DNA of 64,000 bases, taken from the NCBI RefSeq assembly GCF_000473265.1, contig NZ_KI421511.1:857731-921730 (forward strand), read 5' to 3'. The DNA comes from Amycolatopsis thermoflava N1165. Its GTDB lineage: Bacteria; Actinomycetota; Actinomycetes; Mycobacteriales; Pseudonocardiaceae. The notes under the pieces are model-generated. The model did no database searches. It saw only the letters and a list, made by a program, of their open reading frames with translations, and had not been told where the DNA came from. How positions within the stretch are numbered: position 1 is the first letter of the stretch; every line of letters begins with the position of its first letter. A program made the translations under genes and the position numbers. Below are positions 15,069-24,058 of this stretch, one piece after another.

Positions 15069-15950
15069 TCAGCGAGCCCAGGCCGACGGCTGCTCCATCC
15101 ACAGCGGCAGCTGCTCACCGGCCTCGACCGCGACCGGGAGCGTGTTGCCCGGCGGGGGAAGCGCGCACGTGGTGTACGGCGAGAACCCGCACGGCCCGTT
15201 GACCGTGCGGTTGAAGTCCAGCTCGAACTCGAACGCGCCGCCGTTCGCGCTCGCCGGCCGCGGCGCGAACACCAGCCGTGCCCCGGCGAACGTGGTGACC
15301 CCGCTGGTGCGGTCCCGGAACGGGATGTGCAGCTCGTGCTCCGGTCCGGCGTAGACCTCCAGTGCGTGTTCCCCGTCGGCCAGCTCGAACACCACACGTC
15401 CGAAGATGCCCAGGTCCTTGACCTTGTTCTCGACCACCGAGCGCAGCACCACCGGGCGGCGGCCCTCGTAGGGCTCGTACCGCGCCGGGACGATCCACTT
15501 CGGATCGAACGGGTAGGTCGGGATCCCCAGCTCGAACCGCCTGCTCGCCACGTACGGGTCGCGCGGCTGGATTCCCAGCTGCGCGGGCTGGGACGTCTGT
15601 GCGGGGAACAGCACCGGGCTGATCGCCACGTCGCCGTGGCGCACCGCGCGGATGTCGCGCGGGCGCGCGACGTCGAAGACCTCGGCGACCCCGTCGACCG
15701 GCCGCTCGTCGACCACCAGGCCGTCCCCGGCGGCGGCCCGTACCAGGATGCGCCGCGAGTCCTCGACCCACCATGAGCCGGGCACGTCGTCGAAGCTCTC
15801 GGGGCGGTCGCCGAGCCAGTACAGGCCGACGGGGGAGAGCAGGCCGTAGGGCTCGCTCAGGAAGTCCAGCCAGGCGCGGCGGAACTCGGTCCACTCGGCG
15901 TGCAGGCGCGCGGCGGACCGCGCTGTCCCGGCCGCGGGCAGATCAGACAC
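15069..15950 (-). CDS. DUF1684-family protein of unknown function
   Basis: A 293-residue soluble protein with the features of DUF1684: an N-terminal helix with WLDFLSEPYGLLSPVGLYWLGD, LGIFGRVVFELADGEHALEVY in the middle, and a C-terminal block FNRTVNGPCGFSPYTTCALPPPGNTLPVAVEAGEQ. The family has no firm biochemical function to my knowledge. The GTG at 15950 overlaps the aromatase stop by 8 bp, so it is the last gene of the operon that starts at KSIII. Its close coupling to PKS genes suggests a role in the pathway, for example in release or self-protection, but this is speculation. Confidence 0.85.
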   Translation of the reverse strand: MSDLPAAGTARSAARLHAEWTEFRRAWLDFLSEPYGLLSPVGLYWLGDRPESFDDVPGSWWVEDSRRILVRAAAGDGLVVDERPVDGVAEVFDVARPRDIRAVRHGDVAISPVLFPAQTSQPAQLGIQPRDPYVASRRFELGIPTYPFDPKWIVPARYEPYEGRRPVVLRSVVENKVKDLGIFGRVVFELADGEHALEVYAGPEHELHIPFRDRTSGVTTFAGARLVFAPRPASANGGAFEFELDFNRTVNGPCGFSPYTTCALPPPGNTLPVAVEAGEQLPLWMEQPSAWAR

Positions 15951-16890
15951 GGCTCGCCTCCACGTTCTGCTTGGCCAGGTTGAGGGTGGCCAGGCTGTTG
16001 GTGCCCAGCGCCTCGCGCACCTTCCGGCGCGCCGACGCGAGCGTGGCCTGCGGTCCCAGTATCTCGGTGACCTTCTCCGGCCGGAGGACGACGGTGTGCC
16101 GCGAGGTGGCCTGGACCCCGTCGCCGGTCTCGGTGAACCGCCACCGTCCGGTGTGGGCGGACATGATCGGCGGGACCGTGGTCTGCTTGTAGACGATGCT
16201 CTCGCCGGGGAAGCACACGCGGACCGACTTGGTGGTGTGCACCGAACCGTCGGCCGAGCGGGTGTCCATGTCGATCGTCTGCACGCCACCGGTGTCCTCG
16301 GTGAACGCGAGCCGGGCGACGTGGGGCAGGCGTTGCTCCCACAGGTCCGCGCGGTACACGAAGTCGTAGACCTCGGCCAGCGATCCGCGCACGGTCACCG
16401 AGTCCTCGAACGAGAACACCAGCTCCGCCCGCCGCTCGCCGAGCTCGGCCGCCGCGCGCAGGGCGTCCAGCTCGGCCCCGGTGTTGCGGTCGATCGCCGC
16501 GGTGACCCACTCCACGTGGGCGGGGTCGTCGTTCTCGACGGAGAAGTCGTGCCGGAACTCGACCAGCGTCGTGCCGTCGCCGCCGTCGCCGATGAGCCAC
16601 TCGCCGCCCATGCCCAGCACCGGCGGTGAGCTGACCTCCTGGCGGAAGGCGACGCGCAGCGCGACCGGGTCGAGCTCCCGCCGCGAGGTCCAGTCACGCA
16701 CCTCGCCGTTGGCGAAGGCCCAGATCCGCAGCAGCTCGGTGCGGTCGTCGCCGCCGAGTTTCTCGACGTGCACGGTGGGGGAGAAGGTGTGCGGCCAGCC
16801 GGAGGTGTCCGCGACCAGGTCGTAAACCACCCGTGGTGGCGCCGCGATCGCCACCGTGTGGTGGGTGTGATGGAGTGCTGGTGTCGGCAT
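15943..16890 (-). CDS. didomain aromatase/cyclase (ActVII type)
   Basis: A 315-residue protein made of two START/SRPBCC-like domains in tandem. The first begins HTVAIAAPPRVVYDLVADTSGWP and the second VFSFEDSVTVRGSLAEVYDFVYRADLWEQRLPHVA near residue 160. Didomain ARO/CYC enzymes such as ActVII act on C9-reduced poly-beta-ketones and aromatise the first ring (C7-C12 closure). This fits the ActIII-like ketoreductase 23 bp upstream in the same operon. The length is normal for the family, with no visible disruption. Confidence 0.92.
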   Translation of the reverse strand: MPTPALHHTHHTVAIAAPPRVVYDLVADTSGWPHTFSPTVHVEKLGGDDRTELLRIWAFANGEVRDWTSRRELDPVALRVAFRQEVSSPPVLGMGGEWLIGDGGDGTTLVEFRHDFSVENDDPAHVEWVTAAIDRNTGAELDALRAAAELGERRAELVFSFEDSVTVRGSLAEVYDFVYRADLWEQRLPHVARLAFTEDTGGVQTIDMDTRSADGSVHTTKSVRVCFPGESIVYKQTTVPPIMSAHTGRWRFTETGDGVQATSRHTVVLRPEKVTEILGPQATLASARRKVREALGTNSLATLNLAKQNVEASRV

Positions 16891-16913
16891 CGTTGCTCCC
16901 TTGGTGTCGTGGT

Positions 16914-17696
16914 TCAGTAGTTGCCCAGCCCGCCGCACACGTTGAGCGCCTGCGCGGTGATGGAGGCGGCCACGTCGGAGACGAGGTAGCCGACCAGGCC
17001 GGCGACCTCGTCGGCCGTGGCGTAGCGGCCGAGCGGGATCTTGGCCTGGAACTTCTCGAGAACGTCGTCTTCGGACACCTCCCAGTGCGCGGCGTAACCC
17101 TGCCGGACCCGTTGCGCCAGCGGGGTTTCCACGTAACCGGGGCACACCGCGTTGACCGTGATGCCGGTCTTGGCCAGCTCCAGCCCGACCGCTTTGGTGA
17201 ACCCCACGACGCCGTGCTTGGACGCGGAGTACGGCGCGCCGAGCACCACGCCCTGTTTGCCGCCGGTCGAGGCGATGTTGACGATGCGGCCGGCCGGCCC
17301 CTCCAGCAGCCGCCCGGTGGTCAGGACCTCCTTCGTCACGCGGAACACGCTGGTGAGGTTGGTGTCGATCACGTCGAGCCACAGCTCGTCGGCGATCGTT
17401 GCGGTCTCGCCGCCGCCGTTGCGCCCGGCGTTGTTGACCAGCACGTCGATCCGGCCGTACTGCTCCGTGGCGGCGGTGACCGCGCGGTGGATGTCCTCGG
17501 CCGAGGTCACGTCCGCGGTGGTGCCGGAGACCTCCAGCCCCTCGCCGCGCAACTTCTCCACCACCGTCGCGACGTTGCCCGCGTCGCGGGCGACTCCGAA
17601 GACGGAGACGCCCCGCTCCGCCAGCGTCCGGGTGACGGCGAGGCCGATGCCGCTGGTCGCGCCGGTCACGAACGCCACATTCGGGGAATAGCTCAC
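16914..17696 (-). CDS. polyketide C9 ketoreductase (ActIII-like SDR)
   Basis: A 260-residue short-chain dehydrogenase/reductase very similar to ActIII along its whole length, including INTVNAVCPGYVETP-like and the C-terminal ALNVCGGLGNY segments. NADPH motif TGATSGIG at residues 11-18; catalytic Asn113, Ser143, Tyr156 and Lys160, one position off the ActIII tetrad. It reduces the C9 carbonyl of the nascent chain. ActIII carries Pro-Gly-Gly after NNAGR, a motif linked to stereocontrol; here it is Asn93-Gly-Gly. The GTG start at 17696 fits the family N-terminus. Confidence 0.95.
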   Translation of the reverse strand: MSYSPNVAFVTGATSGIGLAVTRTLAERGVSVFGVARDAGNVATVVEKLRGEGLEVSGTTADVTSAEDIHRAVTAATEQYGRIDVLVNNAGRNGGGETATIADELWLDVIDTNLTSVFRVTKEVLTTGRLLEGPAGRIVNIASTGGKQGVVLGAPYSASKHGVVGFTKAVGLELAKTGITVNAVCPGYVETPLAQRVRQGYAAHWEVSEDDVLEKFQAKIPLGRYATADEVAGLVGYLVSDVAASITAQALNVCGGLGNY

Positions 17697-17734
17697 TGTG
17701 GTCCAGCTCCTTCGGTGAGACGACGGTTTCGCCC

Positions 17735-19342
17735 TCAGCGTGTGCCCGCCGGGTACAGGCTGTCTGGAGTCGCTCTCGAAGCAGTCGCCGCCTTCGGGAT
17801 CGCATCCAGCAACTCGCGCGTGTAGTCGTGGCCCGGGTTCGTGAACAGGGCTTCGGTGGCGCCGGCCTCGACGATCCGGCCCCGGCGCATCACGGCGACC
17901 CGGTCGCACAGCTGGCGCACCACGGCGAGGTCGTGGGAGATGAACAAGTACGCCAGGCCGAACTCGGCGCGCAGCTCGGCCAGCAGGTCGAGGATCGCGC
18001 TCTGCACGGTGACGTCCAGCGCGGACACCGGTTCGTCGCACACCAGCAGCCGCGGCTCGAGCGCGAGCGCCCTGGCGATCGCCACCCGCTGCCGCTGCCC
18101 ACCGGACAATTCGCCGGGTCTGCGGGTGAGCAGGTCGCGCGGCAACCGGACCAGGTCGAACAGCTCGGCCACCCGGGCTCGCTGGGACCGGCGGTCGCCG
18201 ATCCCGAAGGCTCGCAACGGTTCCGCGACGCTGCGCCCGGCGCTGAACCGTGGATCCAGCGCCGTGTAGGGGCTTTGCTGGATCAGCTGCACCGTCCGGC
18301 GCAGCGCCCGCAGACGGCCCCCGCTCGCCGTCGCCGTGTCCGTCCCGTCGAGCACCACCCGGCCCGCCGACGGGCGGTCCAGGCACGCGATCAGGCGCGC
18401 CACCGTGGACTTTCCGGACCCGGACTCGCCGACCAGACCGAGCGCCTGGCCCGGAGCGACCGCCAGGGTCACCCCGTCCACCGCGGGGGTCTCCTGGCCG
18501 GGGAAGCTGCGGCGCAGCTGCTCCACCTCGACGAGCGGGTGCGAGCGATCCGTGGCGGGCGGTTCGGGCGCCCGCCCACCGGGGACGCTCGCGACCAGCG
18601 CCCGCGTGTAGTCGTGCGCGGGACGACTGAGGATCAGTCCCGCCGGGCCGTGCTCCACGATCTCGCCCGCGCGCATCACGAGCACCCGGTCCGCCCGCTC
18701 CGCGGCTACGGCGAGGTCGTGGGTGATGAGCAGCACCGCGATGCCCAGCTCCCGGCTCAGGCCGCCCAGGTGGTCGAGGATCACCCGCTGCACCGTCACG
18801 TCCAGCGCGCTCGTCGGCTCGTCGGCCACGATCAGTGCGGGCTCGGCGGCCAGGGCGATCGCGATCAGCACGCGCTGCCGCATTCCGCCGGAGAGCTCGT
18901 GCGGGTAGCGCCGGGCCAGTTTCGCCGCGTCCGGCAGGCCGGCGGTGGTCAGCAGCTTCACCGCATCCGCCGCGGCCCGTTCCCCCGCCGCGAGGCGGTG
19001 GATCCGGCGCACCTCGGCGACCTGTTCACCGATCCGCTTGACCGGGTTGAGATAGGCCAGCGGGTCCTGTGGGACGAGGGCCACCCGGGAGCCGCGCAGC
19101 TGCCGCATGCGCGACTCCGCCGCCCGGGTCAGCTCCTCGTCCCCGAGTGAGATGGTCCCGCCGGTGATCCGGCCACCCGGGGGCAGCAACCGCAGCACGG
19201 CGTGCGCGACGGTGCTCTTGCCGGAGCCCGATTCGCCCACCAGCGCGACGGTCTCGCCGCGGGCGACGGTGAAGTCCACGCCCCGCACCGCCTCGGCGCC
19301 GCCGTAGGCGACGCGCAGACCGTCCACACGCAACAGCGTCAC
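17735..19342 (-). CDS. ABC importer ATPase, fused DppD-DppF type, inside the PKS operon
   Basis: A 535-residue protein with two ATPase domains. Walker A GESGSGKST occurs near residues 36 and 310; the signatures are LSGGMRQRV and LSGGQRQRV; Walker B is VADEPTSALD and VCDEPVSALD. This is the energy unit of an oligopeptide/nickel-type importer. It overlaps the permease gene by 4 bp (GTGA) and ends 38 bp before the ketoreductase start, so it is co-transcribed with PKS genes. It is a different copy from the transporter ATPase at the window's left end. Confidence 0.94.
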   Translation of the reverse strand: MTLLRVDGLRVAYGGAEAVRGVDFTVARGETVALVGESGSGKSTVAHAVLRLLPPGGRITGGTISLGDEELTRAAESRMRQLRGSRVALVPQDPLAYLNPVKRIGEQVAEVRRIHRLAAGERAAADAVKLLTTAGLPDAAKLARRYPHELSGGMRQRVLIAIALAAEPALIVADEPTSALDVTVQRVILDHLGGLSRELGIAVLLITHDLAVAAERADRVLVMRAGEIVEHGPAGLILSRPAHDYTRALVASVPGGRAPEPPATDRSHPLVEVEQLRRSFPGQETPAVDGVTLAVAPGQALGLVGESGSGKSTVARLIACLDRPSAGRVVLDGTDTATASGGRLRALRRTVQLIQQSPYTALDPRFSAGRSVAEPLRAFGIGDRRSQRARVAELFDLVRLPRDLLTRRPGELSGGQRQRVAIARALALEPRLLVCDEPVSALDVTVQSAILDLLAELRAEFGLAYLFISHDLAVVRQLCDRVAVMRRGRIVEAGATEALFTNPGHDYTRELLDAIPKAATASRATPDSLYPAGTR

Positions 19343-20187
19343 CAGGACTCCCGTCGCCGTCGTTCCAGTGCCCGGGCGACGCGGTTGGTGGACAGCACCA
19401 CCACAGCGATCACCAGCCCGGGGAAGGTCGTGAGCCACCACGCCGCGCGCAGGTAGTCGCGGCCGCCGGCCACCAGCGCGCCCCACTCCGGGGTCGGCGG
19501 CGCGGCGCCGAAGCCGAGGAAGCTCAGCGCCGACACGGTCAGCAGGATCGAACCGATGTCCAGTGCGGCCAGCGACAGCACCGGACCGGCCGAGTTCGGC
19601 AGCACGTGCGTCACCAGCACACCGGGGCCGCGCACCCCGCCGCCACGGGCCGCGGTGACGAAGTCGGCGTGGCGCACCGTGAGCACCTCGGCCCGGGTCA
19701 CCCGCGCGAAGTTCGCCACGCTCACCACACCCACCGCCACCGCGACCTGCAGCACACCGAACCCCAGCGCGGTCACCAGCGCGAGGGCCAGCAGCAGGCC
19801 GGGGATCGCGAGCAGCACGTCCATCAACCGCATCAGCGCGCCGTCCAGCCAGCCGCCGGCGTAGCCGGCGAGGGCGCCGATCACCGCGCCCGCGACCAGT
19901 GCGACTCCGACCGCGACCACGGTCGCGCTGAGTGAGAGCGCCGCGCCGTGCACGACCCGCGCGTAGAGGTCGCGGCCGAGGTAGTCGGTGCCGAACCAGT
20001 GCTCCGCGCTGGGCGGCCGCAGCCGCTGCGCGGCGACGCCCTGGATCGGGTCCTGCGTGGTGAACAGCCGCGGCGCCAGCGCCCATGCGACCACGACCAG
20101 CAGCACGAGCACCGACAGGACCAGACCGGGTTGCCGCGCCAGCGCGCGCAGCCGGGACCGGGACCGGGTTGCGGCCAGGGCGGTCAC
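19339..20187 (-). CDS. oligopeptide-type ABC permease, DppC-like
   Basis: A 282-residue inner-membrane permease with a cytoplasmic N-terminus, one helix (LVLSVLVLLVVVAWALAP), the DppC-type periplasmic lead-in HWFGTDYLGRDLYARVVHGA, and a core of five more helices. The EAA-loop region VTAARGGGVRGPGVLVTHVLPN contacts the ATPase. The GTG at 20187 overlaps the upstream permease stop. It forms the translocation channel with the DppB-like partner. Confidence 0.92.
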   Translation of the reverse strand: MTALAATRSRSRLRALARQPGLVLSVLVLLVVVAWALAPRLFTTQDPIQGVAAQRLRPPSAEHWFGTDYLGRDLYARVVHGAALSLSATVVAVGVALVAGAVIGALAGYAGGWLDGALMRLMDVLLAIPGLLLALALVTALGFGVLQVAVAVGVVSVANFARVTRAEVLTVRHADFVTAARGGGVRGPGVLVTHVLPNSAGPVLSLAALDIGSILLTVSALSFLGFGAAPPTPEWGALVAGGRDYLRAAWWLTTFPGLVIAVVVLSTNRVARALERRRRESW

Positions 20188-21146
20188 CGCGACCTCACCA
20201 CCGGGCGGACGCGCGGGTCCAGCAGCGGGTAGATCGCCTCCACCACGAGGCTGACCACGACGTAGACCACCGCCGCGAGCACGACCAGGCCCAGCACGAC
20301 GGGCAGGTCCTGGTTGGACACCGCGTCCACGGTGACCGCGCCGAGCGCGTGACGCCCGAACACGGTCTCCACCACCACGGCCCCGCCGAGGAGGTTGCCG
20401 ACCAGGATCCCGGTGATCGTCACCGCGGGCAGGCTCGCGTTGCGCAGCGCGTGGCGGAACAGGATCCACACCCGGCTCGCGCCCTTGGCCTGCGCCAGCT
20501 GGACGTAGGGCTGCGCCAGCGTCTCCCGCAGGCTCCGGCCCAGCACCTGCGCGATGATCGCCGCGGTCGGCACCGCGAGCGTGATCGCGGGCAGCACCAG
20601 GCTCGCGAACCCGTCCCCGCCGGTCGCCGGGAACAGCGACCAGTGGAACGCCAGCAGCTGCAGCAACAGCAGGCCGAGCCAGAACGACGGGATCGACACA
20701 CCCGCCGCCGGCACGGACTCCAGGACCTGGCGGAGGAACCCGTTGCGGGTCAGTCCGGCGAGCAGGGCGAGCGCGACACCGGCGCCCAGCGCCAGCAGCA
20801 ACGCGAACGCGGCCAGGCCCGCGGTCTGCGGCAGGGCGCCCAGGACCAGGCCCCGCACCGGTTCCCCGGTCTGCACCGAGGCACCGAAGTCACCGGTGAC
20901 CGCCCGGCCCAGCAGCGTCAGGTACTGCTCCCACAGCGGCCGGTCGAAGCCGTAGGCGCTGCGCAGCTGCGCGGCCTGCGCCGGGTCGATCACGGCCGTG
21001 TCACCACCGGCCTTCTGCGCGAGCATCAGCGTGACCGGGTCGCTGGGCAGCAGGTACAGCGCGACGAACGCGCCGGTGAACGCCGCCCACACGACGAGCA
21101 CCGCCTGACCGGCGCGGCGCAGCGCCCGGGACAGAACGCCCGGCAT
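20184..21146 (-). CDS. oligopeptide-type ABC permease, DppB-like
   Basis: A 320-residue permease with the DppB-type start (LRRAGQAVLVVWAAFTGAFVALYLLPSDPV), the WEQYLTLLGRAVTGDFG segment and six predicted helices. The coupling loop is QLAQAKGASRVWILFRHALRNA near residue 220. It overlaps the DppC-like gene by 4 bp and starts 1 bp after the binding-protein stop. Together with its neighbours it makes a complete importer. Confidence 0.92.
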   Translation of the reverse strand: MPGVLSRALRRAGQAVLVVWAAFTGAFVALYLLPSDPVTLMLAQKAGGDTAVIDPAQAAQLRSAYGFDRPLWEQYLTLLGRAVTGDFGASVQTGEPVRGLVLGALPQTAGLAAFALLLALGAGVALALLAGLTRNGFLRQVLESVPAAGVSIPSFWLGLLLLQLLAFHWSLFPATGGDGFASLVLPAITLAVPTAAIIAQVLGRSLRETLAQPYVQLAQAKGASRVWILFRHALRNASLPAVTITGILVGNLLGGAVVVETVFGRHALGAVTVDAVSNQDLPVVLGLVVLAAVVYVVVSLVVEAIYPLLDPRVRPVVRSR

Positions 21147-21147
21147 G

Positions 21148-22719
21148 TCAGGACAGCCAGGCGTCGTAGAACGAGACGCCCGAGGTCGCGGTGAACCCGA
21201 TCCCGTGCACCTTGTCGCTCACCCCGATGACCAGCGCCTGCTCGTTGACCGGGATGACGTGCGCGTCCTCCACGAGGCTGCGCTGGGCGTCGGCCGCGGC
21301 CCGCTGCCGCACCTGCGGGTCCAGCGATCCGGCCTGCGTGGCCAGCGCCGCCTTGAGCGGGTCCGCATCTGTCAGCTGCGCGCGGCCGAACAGCGTGCGC
21401 AGCACGTCCGGGTCGGCGCGTGTCGAGTTGAGCAGGAAGAAGTCGAAGTTGCCCGCGGCGAACTGGGACTGCAGCTCGGAGATCTGCAGCTGCCGCAGGG
21501 TCAGCTCGATGCCGACGGTCTTCAGCTGTTGCTGGATCAGCTCCAGGCTCTGCGGCCTGCCGAAGATCACGTCCAGGCTCAGCCGGACGCCGTCGCGGAC
21601 GCGGACACCGTCGGGTCCGGGACGCCAGCCCGCCGCGTCCAGCAGTGCCTTAGCCCCGTCGGGGTCGTAGGCCAGTGCTGTGCCGAGGTCGGTGTAGCCG
21701 GGCGTGGTCGAAGACAGCACGCTGGTGGCCGCCCGGTACCGCGGGCTGAGGAACGTGGAGATCACCTCGGGGCGGTTGACCGCCTTCTGCAGCGCCTGCC
21801 GCACGGTCTTGTCCTGCAGCACCGGGCGCCGCTCGTTGGGGTAGAGGCTCAGCACCACGCCCGGGTTGTTGTGGCTGAGCAAGGTGAACCCGTTGCCGTC
21901 GAACTGCGGCTCGTCCTGGGGCGCGATGTTGCTGCTCACGTCGAGCTGACCGGAGGACAGGCTGCCGGTGCGGGTGGCGGCCTCGGGCAGCACCTTGATC
22001 TCGATGCGGTCCAGGTAGGCGTCGCCGGTGTGCTGCCACGAAGGCGGGCCCCACGCGTAGCCCTGGCGCTTGGACAGCACGATCTCCTGCTTGGCGGTGT
22101 AGGAGGTCAGCACGAACGGGCCGGTGCCGACGATCTTGCCCGCGCAGCGCTCGGCCGCGGGCACCGCGAGCGAGCCACGCGACAGCACGGCCAGCGCCGG
22201 GGTCGAGGTGGCCTGGAGGAACTGCGCGTTGGGCGACGCGAACGTAACGGTGACGGTGCGCGGGTCGGGGGCGGTGACCGCGGTGACGCCGGCGAGGTTG
22301 GCGCCGGAGTTGCTCGCGGTGGCGCCCAGTTTCGTGATCCCGTCCAGGTTGTCCTTGACCACGCTCGCGTCCAGCGCGGAGCCGTCGCTGAAGGTCACGC
22401 CCTCGCGCAGGTGGAACGTGAAGCTCTTCGCGTCCGGACTGACCTCCCATGACGAGGCCAGTGACGGCACGATGTCGCCCGAGCGCGGGTCCTGGTAGGT
22501 CAGCGACTCCAGGACCTCGAGGTTGGGGCCTTCCCCGGCCTGCTGCGGGTCGAGGCACGAGGGCGTGTAGTCCAGTCCGAAGCGGAGCGTCCCGCCCGGA
22601 CGCGGGGTGCCGGCGTCGCCCGTGCTGCCCGTGGAACTCGCCGAGCACGCGGCCAGGGCCGAGGCCGCGGCGACCGCCAGCGCGAGCGCGCCGGTGCGCC
22701 TGTGCGCGATCTTTCGCAT
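21148..22719 (-). CDS. extracellular substrate-binding lipoprotein (SBP family 5)
   Basis: A 523-residue family 5 solute-binding protein. The signal peptide ends in the lipobox LAAC (cysteine near residue 25), so it is a membrane-anchored lipoprotein. GGTLRFGLDYTPSCLDPQQ, FTFHLREGVTFSDGSALDASVVKDNL and VRQALQKAVNRPEVI are typical. It starts 29 bp after KSIII, in the same operon. The family binds peptides, nickel chelates, sugars or other small solutes; nothing here identifies the ligand. It could recover a pathway precursor or shunt product. Confidence 0.93.
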   Translation of the reverse strand: MRKIAHRRTGALALAVAAASALAACSASSTGSTGDAGTPRPGGTLRFGLDYTPSCLDPQQAGEGPNLEVLESLTYQDPRSGDIVPSLASSWEVSPDAKSFTFHLREGVTFSDGSALDASVVKDNLDGITKLGATASNSGANLAGVTAVTAPDPRTVTVTFASPNAQFLQATSTPALAVLSRGSLAVPAAERCAGKIVGTGPFVLTSYTAKQEIVLSKRQGYAWGPPSWQHTGDAYLDRIEIKVLPEAATRTGSLSSGQLDVSSNIAPQDEPQFDGNGFTLLSHNNPGVVLSLYPNERRPVLQDKTVRQALQKAVNRPEVISTFLSPRYRAATSVLSSTTPGYTDLGTALAYDPDGAKALLDAAGWRPGPDGVRVRDGVRLSLDVIFGRPQSLELIQQQLKTVGIELTLRQLQISELQSQFAAGNFDFFLLNSTRADPDVLRTLFGRAQLTDADPLKAALATQAGSLDPQVRQRAAADAQRSLVEDAHVIPVNEQALVIGVSDKVHGIGFTATSGVSFYDAWLS

Positions 22720-22748
22720 GTGTTCTGTCCTTCGCTGAGCGCGGCCTG

Positions 22749-23864
22749 TCAAGAGCCGGCTGGGTGGTCCTGGCTGCCGAGCCTCGGTTCGGCCGGTCGA
22801 AAACCGCTGGAGTCTGGCTGGTGGCGGGGCGCCGGTTCCCACTCCGCGGGCACGGCGGTCAGCTCGGCGACGGCGCACGACCAGCTGAACCCGGCACCGA
22901 CCCCGGCGAACAGCAGCCGCTGGCCTGGCCGGGCGCGCCCGGAGAGCACGAGCTGTTCCAGCCCGGCGAACTGGTCGCCCGCGCCGAGGTGCCCGATCGT
23001 GCGGCCCCACGGCCAGGTGGTGGCGTCCAGGTCGATGTCCCAGGCCTTGAGATACCCGGCGGTCAGGCGGCGCAGGCCGAAGTGCGGCAGCACGAACCAG
23101 TCGATGCCGGACAGGTCGGCCTCGGCGTCCTTCAGCGCGGTGGTCAGCGCGTCCCGCTGGCCCTCGACGACCTTGCGCACCGCCGCGCCGACCCCGGCGG
23201 AGGCCAGGTAGTCGCGTTTGAGGACCTCGAGATCCATCGGGGCGCGCACGCTGAAAGGCATGCGCCCGAACGGGTCGTCGCCGCGGTGCATCCGTTCCAG
23301 GGTCGGGTCGGACACCGTCGCGACGCTGCGCACCACCGCGAATCCGCCGTGGTTGGTCAGGACCGCGGCAGTGCCGCCGTCGCCGTAGACGGTGCCCGGA
23401 TCGCTGCGCCACCGGTCGAACCCGGGCATCCCGAAGGTGTCGCCGGTGGTCACCAGCGCGGCCGCGGGGGAGTCCTGCCCGCGCAGCACGTGCGCCGCCA
23501 GTTCGAGACCGGCCATCCCGCCGTTGGACAGCTGCCGGATCTCCACCGCGGGGCACCGGCTCCCGCCGACGGCGTCCTGCACGTGCGAAGCCGGGGCCCA
23601 CAGGTCGTGGCCCTGGTAGTGCACGTCGGCGTGCAGCACGATGCGCAGGTCCTCCGGTGGCACGCCGGATCGGCGCATCGCCCGCACCGCGGCCTCGGCG
23701 GCCAGCTCGGCGGCCGAAGCGGTTTCGGACACCGACACCGACACGATCCCGGTCTGCTCGGCGACGCGCCGGTCGCACTGCCCGGACGCGAGTGCGTCGG
23801 CGGTGCGCACGCGATCCGGCAGCGCGCTCGCCACCGCGGCGATGTGGAGTTCTTCGGTCCGCAC
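22749..23864 (-). CDS. priming ketosynthase III with active-site serine (DpsC-like)
   Basis: A 371-residue KSIII-fold protein. The canonical FabH cysteine is replaced by Ser113 in RQLSNGGMAGLELA. His292 and Asp297 follow in GHLGAGD, and His193 lies in RMHRGD. As I recall DpsC of daunorubicin biosynthesis, its key residues are Ser118, His198, His297 and Asp302, each offset here by exactly five. DpsC selects propionyl-CoA and primes the minimal PKS. With the adjacent acyltransferase this predicts a non-acetate, possibly propionyl, starter. GTG 23864 is the chosen start; it heads the minus-strand operon and is divergent from the AT gene. Confidence 0.9.
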   Translation of the reverse strand: MRTEELHIAAVASALPDRVRTADALASGQCDRRVAEQTGIVSVSVSETASAAELAAEAAVRAMRRSGVPPEDLRIVLHADVHYQGHDLWAPASHVQDAVGGSRCPAVEIRQLSNGGMAGLELAAHVLRGQDSPAAALVTTGDTFGMPGFDRWRSDPGTVYGDGGTAAVLTNHGGFAVVRSVATVSDPTLERMHRGDDPFGRMPFSVRAPMDLEVLKRDYLASAGVGAAVRKVVEGQRDALTTALKDAEADLSGIDWFVLPHFGLRRLTAGYLKAWDIDLDATTWPWGRTIGHLGAGDQFAGLEQLVLSGRARPGQRLLFAGVGAGFSWSCAVAELTAVPAEWEPAPRHQPDSSGFRPAEPRLGSQDHPAGS

Positions 23865-23999
23865 GTGCCCTTTCCCGTCTCTCGTGGCGGCAGCCGCCGG
23901 CCGCGCTCGTTCGTGGCGAAAACGGCCGGCGGCTCGTGGCGGACCGGGTCGGCCGCCCTGTCCGGCGGTGGCGGATCGCGCGGTGCCGCCGGCCCGACC

Positions 24000-24033
24000 A
24001 TGGTCGGGCTGCCCGCTGGAATCGGGGTGGAAC
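24000..24033 (-). promoter_or_regulatory. SARP-type box and -10 for the KSIII operon
   Basis: On the minus strand GTTCCAC-CCCG-ATTCCAG (24033 to 24016) has the 11-bp period. GACCAT (24005-24000) follows after 10 bp as a -10. The start codon is 136 bp further on, giving a longer leader than at the other boxes. Confidence 0.5.
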
Positions 24034-24058
24034 GCGCGCTGATCCGTTTCCGGCCCGG

